The notes under the pieces were generated by a model. It made no database searches, was not told the origin of the DNA, and saw nothing but the letters and a program-made list of their open reading frames with translations. The position numbers were made by a program, and so were the translations under genes. This document shows positions 1 to 8,509 of a stretch of DNA of 64,000 nucleotides, in pieces (the first letter of the stretch is position 1; each line of letters starts with the position of its first letter). Source of the DNA: CAZJAT01 sp964544145 (lineage in GTDB: Bacteria; Hydrothermota; 32-111). The stretch covers positions 23,038-87,037 of the forward strand of contig CAZJAT010000004.1 in the NCBI GenBank assembly GCA_964544145.1, given 5' to 3'.

Positions 1-813
1 ACTGTCAGTTTATCTCTGCCATTCACATTTAAAACAGGGGATGATTCATTTGATATATTGTACCTGAATGCAAATGGCATTATCTCAACAGATTCAATAG
101 AAAGTTCATTATTCGGGGTTACTGCATTGCCAAACAGCGGAATAACTGGTAAAGCATTTATTTTCGGATGGCATGACTTCAGATTTCCTGAATTGACATA
201 TATATCGGATTATCTTGGGGATCTTAGAGGCAGTGCGCTCTACAAAATCAATGCATTAAATACGGAATTCCAGATATTGTACAATAGGGTGACAGATTAT
301 AATAATGATACATTTACATTTTCAGTATGCATAGATACAACAAATATACTGATTAATTTCTATGAAATTCCCTATGATAATAATCTGGTAAATGGGATTC
401 AGTTCAGCAATAGTGAATATATTTCATTCACAGGTGATTCATTCTCAGATGTGCAGGGGAATCCGCTGATAAGGGATTCATTCGCAATGATATTCACAAG
501 AGATTTACCTGTTATGATGACAAAATTCAGCAATGAGAAATATACAGGCACCCATGCACCTATACTCATGTCGGGAATAATGTACAGACAATCTACAAGT
601 TTCATTATCGGTGTATTTGAACCCGGTATATATGAAATCAGATTATATGACATAGCAGGCAGATTACAGTCAGAACTTTATTCCGGATTTCTGAACAGAG
701 GTAATATTGTTTTGCCAAATACTGCAGAAACTGATGGTATTTATTTTATTACAATGTCAGGTAATAAAGGAACAGTCCTTTCCCGAAAAATCATTATACT
801 GGGTGAGCATTAA
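1..813 (+). CDS. C-terminal part of a secreted protein with T9SS-type sorting domain (5' end outside window)
   Basis: The frame is open from the first base, so the gene starts upstream of the window; a TTG at 58 could be read as a start but nothing supports it. About 270 residues are visible. The last ~75 residues (GIYEIRLYDIAGR, then GIYFITMSGNKG and a basic KIIIL end) have the layout of the T9SS type A C-terminal sorting domain: a short beta-sandwich with a 'G-x-Y' strand near the end. The upstream part has no recognisable catalytic motif. It is probably an exported surface or extracellular protein that depends on a PorU/PorV system such as the one at 11629-17078. Its 3' end converges with the minus-strand gene at 834-1826, and no terminator is visible between them. 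Confidence 0.7.
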   Translation, partial: TVSLSLPFTFKTGDDSFDILYLNANGIISTDSIESSLFGVTALPNSGITGKAFIFGWHDFRFPELTYISDYLGDLRGSALYKINALNTEFQILYNRVTDYNNDTFTFSVCIDTTNILINFYEIPYDNNLVNGIQFSNSEYISFTGDSFSDVQGNPLIRDSFAMIFTRDLPVMMTKFSNEKYTGTHAPILMSGIMYRQSTSFIIGVFEPGIYEIRLYDIAGRLQSELYSGFLNRGNIVLPNTAETDGIYFITMSGNKGTVLSRKIIILGEH

Positions 814-833
814 TACAGAGATATTATTTTGCT

Positions 834-1826
834 TCAATTATTATCTATATACTCAGTAATCACCAATGTTGCTAAAAGTGCCGTGAATAAAAGGATTGTG
901 ACAAAATAAATCCTAAATAAAATAATGATAAACCGGATTATATTCAGCGGATAATCAGTGTTCAATGAATTAAACGGATTCTTGATTCTCTCATTGAATA
1001 GGTGTTTCTGCTCAAGAAATCTGCTTATTATCAGTCTTTGATCTTCATTCTCATAATCAGCACATATAGTCAGTATAGAATCATTTAAGTAGTCAGAACA
1101 AAATGTAAATATAATGCCATTATAAACTCTTGTAGATGAAATTATCTTTTTGTCTCTATACAGTGCACCCCTGATCTCATATTCAGGATACATTCCCTGA
1201 AGATAGAAAATGCTCTGTTGAAATACCTTTGAATAGGATGAGTCAGTCAATAAAATGACAGGTTTATTATTTAATATGAAATATTCATTGTATGGATTCA
1301 AATCATTTGCTGTCAAACGGATATGCCTTACTTTACTGCCTTCAAGCGATATCTGTGTGTCATTCATGCAATAAAAGGAGTCATTATATTCAGTTGTGAG
1401 GGTGCAGGGAACAAATGAACCGCTGTAGGTTTTCACAAGTATCTTTAAAACATTACCATCATAGTAGGCAGTATCAATACCTGTATCATTTTCATTTAAA
1501 TGGATATCATTAAATCCTCTTTCATCAGAGAAGTGCAGAAATGAATTTGAAAAAGCAGTATCAGACACAATTAATGTGAATAATGATGAATAACGATTAA
1601 TAATTATTTTTGATTTCTCATATTTACCAAATGTCTTTGCATAAGAACCGTGACTGCTGTATGTAATAATGGGACCGCAGTGGTTGGTGTTCATTTCATA
1701 AATAATCAGCACAGCAATAATAAGAAAAGAAAACAGGCGAAGAAAGAATCTCCGCCTGTTTTCTTTTAAATAACTCAGAATAAGTGAAGCAATTATTATA
1801 ACAGCAATAAAAACATATATTATCAT
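834..1826 (-). CDS. Unknown membrane protein with N-terminal and C-terminal transmembrane segments
   Basis: This 330-residue protein was not recognised. It has hydrophobic segments at about residues 2-18 and 30-46, an extracytoplasmic-looking middle region of ~250 residues rich in Asp, Ser and Tyr, and a strong hydrophobic segment at about 298-324. The two-helix start followed by a soluble domain and a late helix loosely recalls BatA/von Willebrand-associated membrane proteins, but no MIDAS motif is visible. Its ATG overlaps the pckA stop codon by 4 nt (ATGA), suggesting translational coupling. A strong terminator-like hairpin (1725-1767) lies inside its first ~35 codons, so it would be transcribed only when the polymerase reads through. 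Confidence 0.6.
   Translation of the reverse strand: MIIYVFIAVIIIASLILSYLKENRRRFFLRLFSFLIIAVLIIYEMNTNHCGPIITYSSHGSYAKTFGKYEKSKIIINRYSSLFTLIVSDTAFSNSFLHFSDERGFNDIHLNENDTGIDTAYYDGNVLKILVKTYSGSFVPCTLTTEYNDSFYCMNDTQISLEGSKVRHIRLTANDLNPYNEYFILNNKPVILLTDSSYSKVFQQSIFYLQGMYPEYEIRGALYRDKKIISSTRVYNGIIFTFCSDYLNDSILTICADYENEDQRLIISRFLEQKHLFNERIKNPFNSLNTDYPLNIIRFIIILFRIYFVTILLFTALLATLVITEYIDNN
1725..1767 (-). terminator. Intrinsic terminator/attenuator embedded in coding sequence downstream of pckA
   Basis: A perfect 15-bp inverted repeat (1725-1739 with 1753-1767) encloses a 13-nt loop. Read on the minus strand, the 3' arm ends in TTTTCTTTTCTTATT, a U-rich tract typical of Rho-independent terminators. 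It begins about 56 nt after the pckA stop codon but lies wholly within the reading frame of the next gene, coding for part of a Lys/Arg/Phe-rich stretch. The A-rich opposite arm makes it potentially bidirectional, so it could also stop antisense transcripts coming from the gene at 1-813. Confidence 0.8.
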
Positions 1827-3367
1827 AATTGCAGATTTATCTTAGCAATTTGCTTGTCAAAATCGCCTGCAAGTTCTTTTGCCTTCTTTTTATATGCCTC
1901 TTTATCAGACCATGTATTAATAGGATTAAATATCTCTGAAGGTATATCCGGACATTTTGTAGGAATGCTCAGATTGAAAAAATCCTCATTAACAAATTCA
2001 ATATTCTTGAATTCTCCTGTAATTGCAGCTTTTACCATACGTCTTGTATACTTAATTGATATTCTCTCTCCAATACCAAAGGGTCCGCCTGACCAACCTG
2101 TATTCAGCAGATAAACATCTGCTTTATATTTATTGATTTTTTCTCGCAGCATTTCTGCATATCTCTGCGGATGCAGCATCATAAAAGGTGCGCCAAAACA
2201 CATGGAAAATGTCATTTGAGGCTCTACAATGCCGCGTTCTGTCCCTGCCAGTTTGCTTGTATAACCAAGCACAAACTGATACATTGCCTGTTTAGGCGTT
2301 AATCTGGATATCGGAGGAATTACGCCGAAAGCATCGGCTGTAAGGAATATTACAGTTTTAGGCTGATTACCTGTTCCCTCTAATACTGCATTTGGAATAT
2401 AATGAATAGGATATGCACCCCTTGTGTTCTGAGTGTATCTGTCATCACTGTAATCGGGCATTCTGGTTTTTTCGTCAAGAACAATATTTTCCAATAATGT
2501 ACCGAATTTTAATGCATCATAAATTTGCGGTTCATTTTCATGTTTTAGATTGATAAGCTTTGCATAACAGCCGCCTTCAAAGTTGAAAACTCCGTTTTCC
2601 CCCCATCCATGTTCATCATCACCAATGAGTTTTCTTTCAATATCAGCTGATAATGTTGTTTTCCCTGTGCCTGACAAACCAAAGAATAGTGCAGTATTAC
2701 CAGAATCATCTGTATTTGCAGAGCAGTGCATGGGGAAGATGTTTTTAAATGGCAGCATATAATTCATTGCCGAGAACATAGCTTTCTTGATTTCTCCCAC
2801 ATATGATGAACCGGCAATAACAATAAGTTTTCGTTTTAAATCCAATATCACATATGCCTCGGAATTTGTATTATCCCTCTCAGGTACAGCTTTGAATCCG
2901 GGTGCACATATAATGTTGAATTCAGGCTCAAAGTTTTTCAACTCATCTTCTGTGGGTCTGATAAACAGATTTCTTGATGCAAGATTCTGCCCTGCATATT
3001 CATTCACAACTCGTAGGGGAACTCGAAAATCCTTGTCTGCTCCGACAAATCCGTCAAATACAAAGATGTCCTTATTCTGTAAATATGAAACAAGCAGTGA
3101 ATGGAGATAATCAAAATGTTCCCTTGTAATGGGTTTATTTATCTTTCCCCAATTAATGTGTTCATGTGTGAAATCATCATCTACGATAAATCTGTCATTT
3201 GGTGAACGGCCTGAATATTTGCCTGTATTGACATTCAAGGCGCCGTTTGAAGCCAATTCTCCCTCATTTTTCTCTAATGCCTTCTCAATGAGCAGTGCAG
3301 GACTAAGATTCCTAAAGATATTTGCTTCATTGATAATACCGAGTTTTTCCAATGATATGTTATTCAT
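1823..3367 (-). CDS. pckA: Phosphoenolpyruvate carboxykinase (ATP)
   Basis: At 514 residues it is close to the usual length of ATP-dependent PEPCK (~530-540). It interconverts oxaloacetate + ATP and PEP + CO2 + ADP in the cytoplasm. The kinase-1a P-loop GLSGTGKTTLS is at residues 230-240, the metal-binding IGDDEHGW at 248-255, and the substrate-site YSGRSPNDRF at 51-60. The start is set by an AGGAGG Shine-Dalgarno at 3376-3381, 8 nt before the ATG. In fermenters the enzyme often runs in the ATP-forming or anaplerotic direction. It is transcribed divergently from the cyclic-DPG-synthase-like operon and shares a 349-nt intergenic region with it. Confidence 0.97.
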   Translation of the reverse strand: MNNISLEKLGIINEANIFRNLSPALLIEKALEKNEGELASNGALNVNTGKYSGRSPNDRFIVDDDFTHEHINWGKINKPITREHFDYLHSLLVSYLQNKDIFVFDGFVGADKDFRVPLRVVNEYAGQNLASRNLFIRPTEDELKNFEPEFNIICAPGFKAVPERDNTNSEAYVILDLKRKLIVIAGSSYVGEIKKAMFSAMNYMLPFKNIFPMHCSANTDDSGNTALFFGLSGTGKTTLSADIERKLIGDDEHGWGENGVFNFEGGCYAKLINLKHENEPQIYDALKFGTLLENIVLDEKTRMPDYSDDRYTQNTRGAYPIHYIPNAVLEGTGNQPKTVIFLTADAFGVIPPISRLTPKQAMYQFVLGYTSKLAGTERGIVEPQMTFSMCFGAPFMMLHPQRYAEMLREKINKYKADVYLLNTGWSGGPFGIGERISIKYTRRMVKAAITGEFKNIEFVNEDFFNLSIPTKCPDIPSEIFNPINTWSDKEAYKKKAKELAGDFDKQIAKINLQL

Positions 3368-3395
3368 TTATAAAACCTCCTATTATAAAAAAATC

Positions 3396-3423
3396 AGTAT
3401 AACATAAAGGCAAAAAATGACAA
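3396..3423 (-). promoter_or_regulatory. pckA promoter (sigma-70 type)
   Basis: Minus strand TTGTCA (3423-3418), 16-bp spacer, TATACT (3401-3396). Predicted transcription start near 3389, giving a ~22-nt leader that carries the AGGAGG ribosome binding site. Confidence 0.6.
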
Positions 3424-3642
3424 GATGGAAAAATAAAATGATTTTCAATCATAATTACAGCAATATTGACCAATTGTTCAGTTATTATATTTTCTTTTTA
3501 TACTATTATATTTTGACTTTTATTGTATTTCTTCCATTTTCCTTTGTACTTTGCATGTCTTCTCCTGTGTAAAGTGATCATTGTATTTATTCTTTTTAGT
3601 TATACCTTTTCCTTTCTTCTTGTACCCTTTTTTTTACATGTG

Positions 3643-3671
3643 TTGACATAATGTATTTAATATGATAATTT
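3643..3671 (+). promoter_or_regulatory. Candidate promoter of the cDPGS-like/arcC/ackA operon
   Basis: TTGACA at 3643-3648 is followed by GATAAT (15-bp spacer) or TAATTT at 3666-3671 (17-bp spacer). Neither -10 is ideal. The downstream gene has a strong AGGAGGT ribosome binding site just before its ATG at 3717, so this would be an ordinary leadered transcript. Confidence 0.4.
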
Positions 3672-3716
3672 AAATTGTCTTAATTTAATATTTATAAACA
3701 TCATAGGAGGTATGAT

Positions 3717-5057
3717 ATGAAAAAGCGTGTACTTATTATGGGTGCCGCGGGAAGAGATTTCCATAATTTTAACACCTATTTCAGGGATAATAAGGATTAT
3801 GAGGTCATCTGTTTCACTGCAACACAGATACCCGATATTTATGGCAGAAAATATCCTGCATCATTAGCAGGGAAACTGTACAGTAAGGGTATTCCTATTT
3901 ATGATGAGAAGAATCTTGAATCACTCATCAAGAAGCATAAGATTGATATCGTTGTATTTGCATATTCTGATGTGCCTCATCAGTATATCATGTCAAAAGC
4001 GTCTGATGTGCAGAATGCAGGAGCATCATTTATGCTGCTTGGTCCGAATGATACAATGGTAAAATCAAAAAAACCTGTTATTTCAATAGTGGCAACCAGA
4101 ACGGGATGCGGAAAATCCCAGACAACACGGAGAGTATCGGAGATATTGAAAGAAAAGGGTTTTAAACTTGTTGCAATAAGACATCCAATGCCTTATGGTG
4201 ATTTGGCCAAACAGAAAGTACAGAGATTCGCATCAATAGCAGATTTGAAAAAGCATAAATGTACAATTGAAGAAATGGAAGAGTATGAACCGCATATCAG
4301 CAGAGGTACTATTGTGTATGCCGGTGTTGATTATGAGGCAATTGTCAGGGAAGCAGAAAAAGAAGCTGATATTATTCTCTGGGATGGCGGGAATAATGAT
4401 TTTTCATTCTATAAAAGTGATTTAACCATTACAGTGGTTGACCCCCATAGACCAGGACATGAATTGGAATATTATCCCGGAGCAGTTAATACACGTCTGG
4501 CAGATGTTATTGTTATCAATAAGATCGATTCAGCTGAACCCGATTATGTGCAGGAAGTCAGAGAAAATATTGCACAAGTCAATCCCAATGCCATCGTAGT
4601 TGATGCAGCATCCCCTGTCAGTGTGGAAAATACCTCAATAATAAGGAATAAGAGAGTTCTGGTTGTTGAGGATGGTCCTACATTGACTCATGGTGAAATG
4701 CAGTATGGAGCCGGTGTTGTCGCTGCAATGAGATTCGGTGCAAAAGAAATCGTTGATCCGCATCCTTATGCAGTCGGGGAAATCAAAAAGACATTTGAAA
4801 AATATTCAGAAGCCGGTCCAATCCTTCCTGCAATGGGATATTCACCCAAGCAGATTAAGGATTTACAGACAACAATAAATAAGGTTAAATGTGATTCTGT
4901 TGTTATTGCTACACCTATTGATCTGAGACGCCTTATTAAAATAAACAAGCCGTCTGTAAGAGTCGGCTATGATCTTCAGGAAATCGGAAAACCCGAACTT
5001 AACGGTATTATCAGCGATTTCCTTAAGAAGAAAAAGATTAAAACAAAGAAAAAATGA
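3717..5057 (+). CDS. Cyclic 2,3-diphosphoglycerate synthase-like P-loop protein
   Basis: This 446-residue protein matches the bacterial family annotated after the archaeal cyclic 2,3-diphosphoglycerate synthetase. The N-terminal ~115 residues look like a Rossmann/nucleotide domain (RVLIMGAAGRDFHNFN). A P-loop-like TRTGCGKS sits at 127-134, an acidic DGGNND at 223-228 and a GTPase-like NKID at 268-271. A Lys-rich tail closes the protein. The archaeal enzyme makes cyclic 2,3-bisphosphoglycerate from 2,3-bisphosphoglycerate with ATP, but that activity is unproven for bacterial members, which are often called GTPases. It overlaps carbamate kinase by 4 nt, which suggests a shared role in phosphoryl or carbamoyl-phosphate metabolism (inference). 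The start follows AGGAGGT. Confidence 0.75.
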   Translation: MKKRVLIMGAAGRDFHNFNTYFRDNKDYEVICFTATQIPDIYGRKYPASLAGKLYSKGIPIYDEKNLESLIKKHKIDIVVFAYSDVPHQYIMSKASDVQNAGASFMLLGPNDTMVKSKKPVISIVATRTGCGKSQTTRRVSEILKEKGFKLVAIRHPMPYGDLAKQKVQRFASIADLKKHKCTIEEMEEYEPHISRGTIVYAGVDYEAIVREAEKEADIILWDGGNNDFSFYKSDLTITVVDPHRPGHELEYYPGAVNTRLADVIVINKIDSAEPDYVQEVRENIAQVNPNAIVVDAASPVSVENTSIIRNKRVLVVEDGPTLTHGEMQYGAGVVAAMRFGAKEIVDPHPYAVGEIKKTFEKYSEAGPILPAMGYSPKQIKDLQTTINKVKCDSVVIATPIDLRRLIKINKPSVRVGYDLQEIGKPELNGIISDFLKKKKIKTKKK

Positions 5058-5992
5058 AGAAAGCTGTACTTGCATTAGGCGGTAATGCCTTGATTCAAGA
5101 AGGACAGAAAGGTGTTGTCCGGGAACAGTTTGCTAATACAAGAATGTCCCTTGACGGAGCAGTTGAATTGCTCCGTCAGGGATTTTCAGTTGTAGTAACA
5201 CATGGGAATGGGCCTCAAGCAGGACATGAAATGCTCAAGAATGAATTGGCATCAGCAGAAACGCCGTCATTGCCTTTAGGTGTTATTGTTGCTGAAACAC
5301 AGGGATTTATAGGATATATGATAGCTCAATCTCTGATGAATCGACTCAGGAGAGAGGGAATTGAAAAGAATGTGAGTGTTGTAGTTACTCAGGTGCTAGT
5401 ATCACAGGATGACCCCTCTATACTTAATCCATCAAAATTTGTAGGTAAATTTTATATGGAAGAGGATACACATGAATTGCTTAATAGAGGATGGCATATC
5501 AAGAAAGATGCAGGAAGAGGATTCAGAAGGGTTGTTCCTTCACCTGAACCGATTGATATTATTGAAAAAGATGCAATCAATGAACTCTTGAACAAAGGGG
5601 ATATCGTTGTTGCTGTAGGTGGAGGCGGGATTCCGGTTTTCAGGGATAAAAACGGATTTTTAGAAGGAATGGATGCAGTTATTGATAAAGATAAAGCATC
5701 TTCATTGCTGGCAAAACAAATTAATGCTGAAAAATTTATTATAATGACTGCTGAGAAATATGTATGTATTAATTATAGAAAACATGATGAAAGAATGCTC
5801 ACTGAGCTTACTGTAAATGATGCTGAGAAATATTTGAGACAGGGACAATTTCCTGCAGGTTCAATGGGACCGAAGATTAAATCAATGATTGACTATGTAA
5901 GAGATACAGGATACGAAGGCAGAATAGGATCCATTGATCTGGCAAAGGATGTTGTTAACGGTAAGTCAGGGACAGCTATCATCAATGGATGA
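5054..5992 (+). CDS. arcC: Carbamate kinase
   Basis: The 312-residue protein is the expected size for carbamate kinase, which catalyses carbamoyl phosphate + ADP = ATP + CO2 + NH3. Seen motifs are GGNALIQEGQKG near residue 8, THGNGPQAGHEM near 49-60, the DDPS region after 115, and VAVGGGGIPVF near 190-200, all typical of the amino acid kinase fold. No arginine deiminase or ornithine carbamoyltransferase is adjacent, so the source of carbamoyl phosphate (arginine, purine or allantoin breakdown) is not visible. The start overlaps the upstream stop (ATGA), indicating translational coupling. Confidence 0.95.
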   Translation: MKKAVLALGGNALIQEGQKGVVREQFANTRMSLDGAVELLRQGFSVVVTHGNGPQAGHEMLKNELASAETPSLPLGVIVAETQGFIGYMIAQSLMNRLRREGIEKNVSVVVTQVLVSQDDPSILNPSKFVGKFYMEEDTHELLNRGWHIKKDAGRGFRRVVPSPEPIDIIEKDAINELLNKGDIVVAVGGGGIPVFRDKNGFLEGMDAVIDKDKASSLLAKQINAEKFIIMTAEKYVCINYRKHDERMLTELTVNDAEKYLRQGQFPAGSMGPKIKSMIDYVRDTGYEGRIGSIDLAKDVVNGKSGTAIING

Positions 5993-5994
5993 TT

Positions 5995-6402
5995 ATGGAA
6001 TATACACTGCTGTTAATAAAACCAGACGCAGTTGAACGAAATCTCATAGGACATATTCTGGAGCGTATTGAAAACGAGGGATTTAAAGTAATTAATTTGA
6101 GAATGGAACAGATGAACAGAGCAAAGGCAGAAGAATTCTATTCAGTTCACAAAGAAAAAGATTTTTTCCATGGGCTTGTCGATTATATGGTTTCGGGGAA
6201 AACAGTGGGAGTTCTTCTTCAAAGGGAAAATGCTGTTAATCATCTGAGACATTTTATAGGCAATACAGATCCTGCAGATGCTGAAAAAGGCACAATAAGA
6301 AATCAATTCGGACAGACACTCAGAAGGAATTCGGTTCATGCAAGTGATTGCAGAATATCTGCTGAACGCGAAATAGATGTATTCTTTAAGGAGTATAAAT
6401 GA
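5995..6402 (+). CDS. ndk: Nucleoside diphosphate kinase
   Basis: At 135 residues this is a standard-length NDK, which transfers the gamma phosphate from ATP to other NDPs through a phospho-histidine. The N-terminal EYTLLLIKPDAV, the RNxVHASD motif with the active-site His at about residue 115, and KGTIRNQFG near 100-106 are conserved. I chose the ATG at 5995 because the family begins one or two residues before 'T-L-x-I-K-P-D'; an ATG two codons earlier (5989) overlaps the carbamate kinase stop and is the alternative. It lies in the carbamate kinase/acetate kinase operon, consistent with distributing ATP made by substrate-level phosphorylation. Confidence 0.95.
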   Translation: MEYTLLLIKPDAVERNLIGHILERIENEGFKVINLRMEQMNRAKAEEFYSVHKEKDFFHGLVDYMVSGKTVGVLLQRENAVNHLRHFIGNTDPADAEKGTIRNQFGQTLRRNSVHASDCRISAEREIDVFFKEYK

Positions 6403-7250
6403 AAATATCAAAGATCGGATTCTATGGCATCAGAAATACGGGGGCAGGACTTGTGCAGACAGTGGCATCTGAGGGATTGGCTGCTGTTGTTTATGAAAAA
6501 AATGATGATATTTATCACAATGCTTTATCAGTTATCGAGAATAATGTTGATTATGAGATTGAACATTGGGGTATGACAAGAAAAGATAAGAAAATACTCA
6601 TGTCGAGAATTGAACATATTGATTCTTTTTCAGATTTTATGAAAAATGATATTGATATTATTGTGGAGAGTGTGGAAGAACAGATTGAAATAAAAAAACA
6701 TGCAATAGAGAAAATTGAAAATGAATTGACTCTCAATATTCCGGTGGTATTAACGGCTCAGATAAACACATTGAAGGATATACTGAAAGACAGTAATCTG
6801 GCCTCAAGAGCAGTCAATATTCACCCTGTGCCGTCAGTGCCGACATTTAAGATAGTTGAGATGGTGAGAAGCTGCTCTGTCAATGAGGCGTCAATGGAGA
6901 TCCTGAAGAGCTTCTTTGACAGACTTGATTTAAAGGTTATGGAAATAGCAGATTGTCCCGGAGGTATTGGCCCGAGAATATTTATTTCAGCTGTAATTGA
7001 ATCATGTAATGCCATAAGCCAGTATGGCATTGATGAGATTATGGCAGATAATATTTTGAAAATAGGTTTGAGAATGTATAAGGGACCTTTGAAAATGGCG
7101 GATGAACTCGGTTTGGATACTGTGAAAACATGGATTGAGGAGATGAACAGAATTGCAGGAACAAGATATGAAGTTCCTCAATTGCTTACTGATATGATGA
7201 ATAGCGGATTAAATGGTTTAGTGAATAAAAAAGGATTTTTAACATATTAA
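6399..7250 (+). CDS. 3-hydroxyacyl-CoA dehydrogenase-like protein with altered active-site motifs
   Basis: The 283-residue length and domain order (Rossmann domain ~1-185, helical C-terminal domain ~186-283) match 3-hydroxybutyryl-CoA dehydrogenase. Key residues differ. The NAD loop reads GIRNTG where GxGxxG is expected, so the second glycine is Arg. The catalytic 'HFFNP' segment reads NIHPVPS, and the Asn of the 'PGFxxNR' motif is replaced in PGGIGPR. The conserved Glu (VESVEE) remains. It may be a catalytically dead or re-purposed homologue, or act on another substrate. It overlaps ndk by 4 nt and precedes ackA by 12 nt, so it belongs to the energy operon. The family call is firm; the function is not. 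Confidence 0.7.
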   Translation: MKISKIGFYGIRNTGAGLVQTVASEGLAAVVYEKNDDIYHNALSVIENNVDYEIEHWGMTRKDKKILMSRIEHIDSFSDFMKNDIDIIVESVEEQIEIKKHAIEKIENELTLNIPVVLTAQINTLKDILKDSNLASRAVNIHPVPSVPTFKIVEMVRSCSVNEASMEILKSFFDRLDLKVMEIADCPGGIGPRIFISAVIESCNAISQYGIDEIMADNILKIGLRMYKGPLKMADELGLDTVKTWIEEMNRIAGTRYEVPQLLTDMMNSGLNGLVNKKGFLTY

Positions 7251-7262
7251 AAGCAGGGTTTT

Positions 7263-8468
7263 ATGAAGATATTAGTGTTGAATTCAGGTTCATCATCATT
7301 GAAATATCAGATAATTGACACAGAGAAAGAAGAGTGCCTTGTAAAGGGGCTTGCAGAAAAAATCGGTATGGTTGATTCATCAATTAAACAGAAACGTTTT
7401 GATGGTGATGAGATTATAGTTCAGCAGGAGATTATCAGTCACACAAAAGCCATAGCTCAGATGCAGAATCTGATCCTGGACAAAAAACATGGTGTGCTGA
7501 TGAGTATCAATGAGATTGATGCAGTGGGTCACAGGGTTGTGCATGGAGGTGAAAAATTCTCAGCTTCTGTTCTTATTGATGATACTGTTATTGATGCAAT
7601 TGAGGAATACTCAGAAATTGCACCATTACATAATCCGTATAATCTCAAGGGAATATATGCTGCCATGAAAGAATTGCCTGATGTACCGCAGGTTGCTGTC
7701 TTTGATACAGCTTTCCATCAGTCATTACCGGAACATGCATATATTTATCCCATACCATATATCTTTTATGAAAAGCACAAAATAAGAAAATACGGCTTCC
7801 ACGGCACATCTCATTATTTTGTTTCACGCAGGGGCGCAGAAATATTTGGAATGGACATAAAGGATACAAAGATTATTACCTGCCATATAGGGAATGGGGC
7901 ATCTATAGCAGCAGTTGAAGGCGGTCGTTCGATTGATACCTCTTTGGGATTCAGCACTATTGCAGGTGTAATGATGGGAACCAGAAGCGGAAATCTTGAT
8001 CCTGATGTGATACTTAAAATTATGGATAAGGAGGACCTTACAATTGAACAGGCAGAATCTCTGCTTACAAAACATTCGGGATTAATGGGCGTGAGCGGTA
8101 TATCCAGTGACATGAGAGAGGTTATCAAAGCATCTGAAAATAATAATAAAAGGGCAAAATTAGCAATAAAGATGTTTGCTTACAGAATCAGGAATTATAT
8201 TGCATCATATGCTGCTGTGCTGGGAGGTCCTCAGATGATAATATTTACTGCCGGTATAGGTGAGAATGTACCTCTAATAAGAGAATTATCGCTTGAAGGT
8301 TTAGAATTTATGGGAATAAAACTTGATAAAGAAAAGAATGAGCAGGTGAGAGGAACTGAAGATGTAATTAGTACAGATGACTCTCCTGTAAAGATATATG
8401 TTATTCCAACAAATGAGGAACTTGTCATTGCTAAGGATACAGAACGGATTGCTCATAAAGAGAATTGA
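7263..8468 (+). CDS. ackA: Acetate kinase
   Basis: The 401-residue protein has the complete acetate kinase signature: VLNSGSSSLKY at residues 4-14, GHRVVHGGE near 84-92, FDTAFHQSLP near 140-149, FHGTSH near 179-184, HIGNGAS near 208-214, and the C-terminal TAGIGENVP. It makes ATP from acetyl phosphate + ADP in the cytoplasm during fermentation or runs in reverse to activate acetate. No phosphotransacetylase is adjacent. The operon context with carbamate kinase and NDK indicates a substrate-level phosphorylation module. A promoter for the next gene overlaps its last codons. Confidence 0.97.
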   Translation: MKILVLNSGSSSLKYQIIDTEKEECLVKGLAEKIGMVDSSIKQKRFDGDEIIVQQEIISHTKAIAQMQNLILDKKHGVLMSINEIDAVGHRVVHGGEKFSASVLIDDTVIDAIEEYSEIAPLHNPYNLKGIYAAMKELPDVPQVAVFDTAFHQSLPEHAYIYPIPYIFYEKHKIRKYGFHGTSHYFVSRRGAEIFGMDIKDTKIITCHIGNGASIAAVEGGRSIDTSLGFSTIAGVMMGTRSGNLDPDVILKIMDKEDLTIEQAESLLTKHSGLMGVSGISSDMREVIKASENNNKRAKLAIKMFAYRIRNYIASYAAVLGGPQMIIFTAGIGENVPLIRELSLEGLEFMGIKLDKEKNEQVRGTEDVISTDDSPVKIYVIPTNEELVIAKDTERIAHKEN

Positions 8469-8492
8469 CAGTATAGATTCCAGAATTATATT
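8465..8492 (+). promoter_or_regulatory. Promoter for the DUF1858 gene, overlapping the ackA stop codon
   Basis: TTGACA (8465-8470), 16-bp spacer, TATATT (8487-8492). The predicted start near 8499 would leave a leader of about 11 nt that still contains the AAGGAG ribosome binding site before the ATG at 8510. Confidence 0.6.
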
Positions 8493-8509
8493 TCCTATAA
8501 AGGAGATAT

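Larger units (their letters stand above)
3368..3716. other. Divergent intergenic region between pckA and the cDPGS-like operon
   Basis: These 349 nt are AT-rich and hold a promoter on each strand plus a long pyrimidine-rich stretch (about 3531-3640, top strand). No convincing gene, RNA or riboswitch fold was seen. A 16-codon minus-strand frame with a Shine-Dalgarno-like GGAG (3506-3556) was considered but not called. Confidence 0.6.

Noticed and set aside
3506..3556. A 16-codon minus-strand frame with GGAG 6 nt before its ATG, between pckA and the cDPGS-like gene
   Set aside because: Too short and low in complexity, with no recognisable sequence; a match of GGAG plus ATG is expected by chance in a purine-rich strand.
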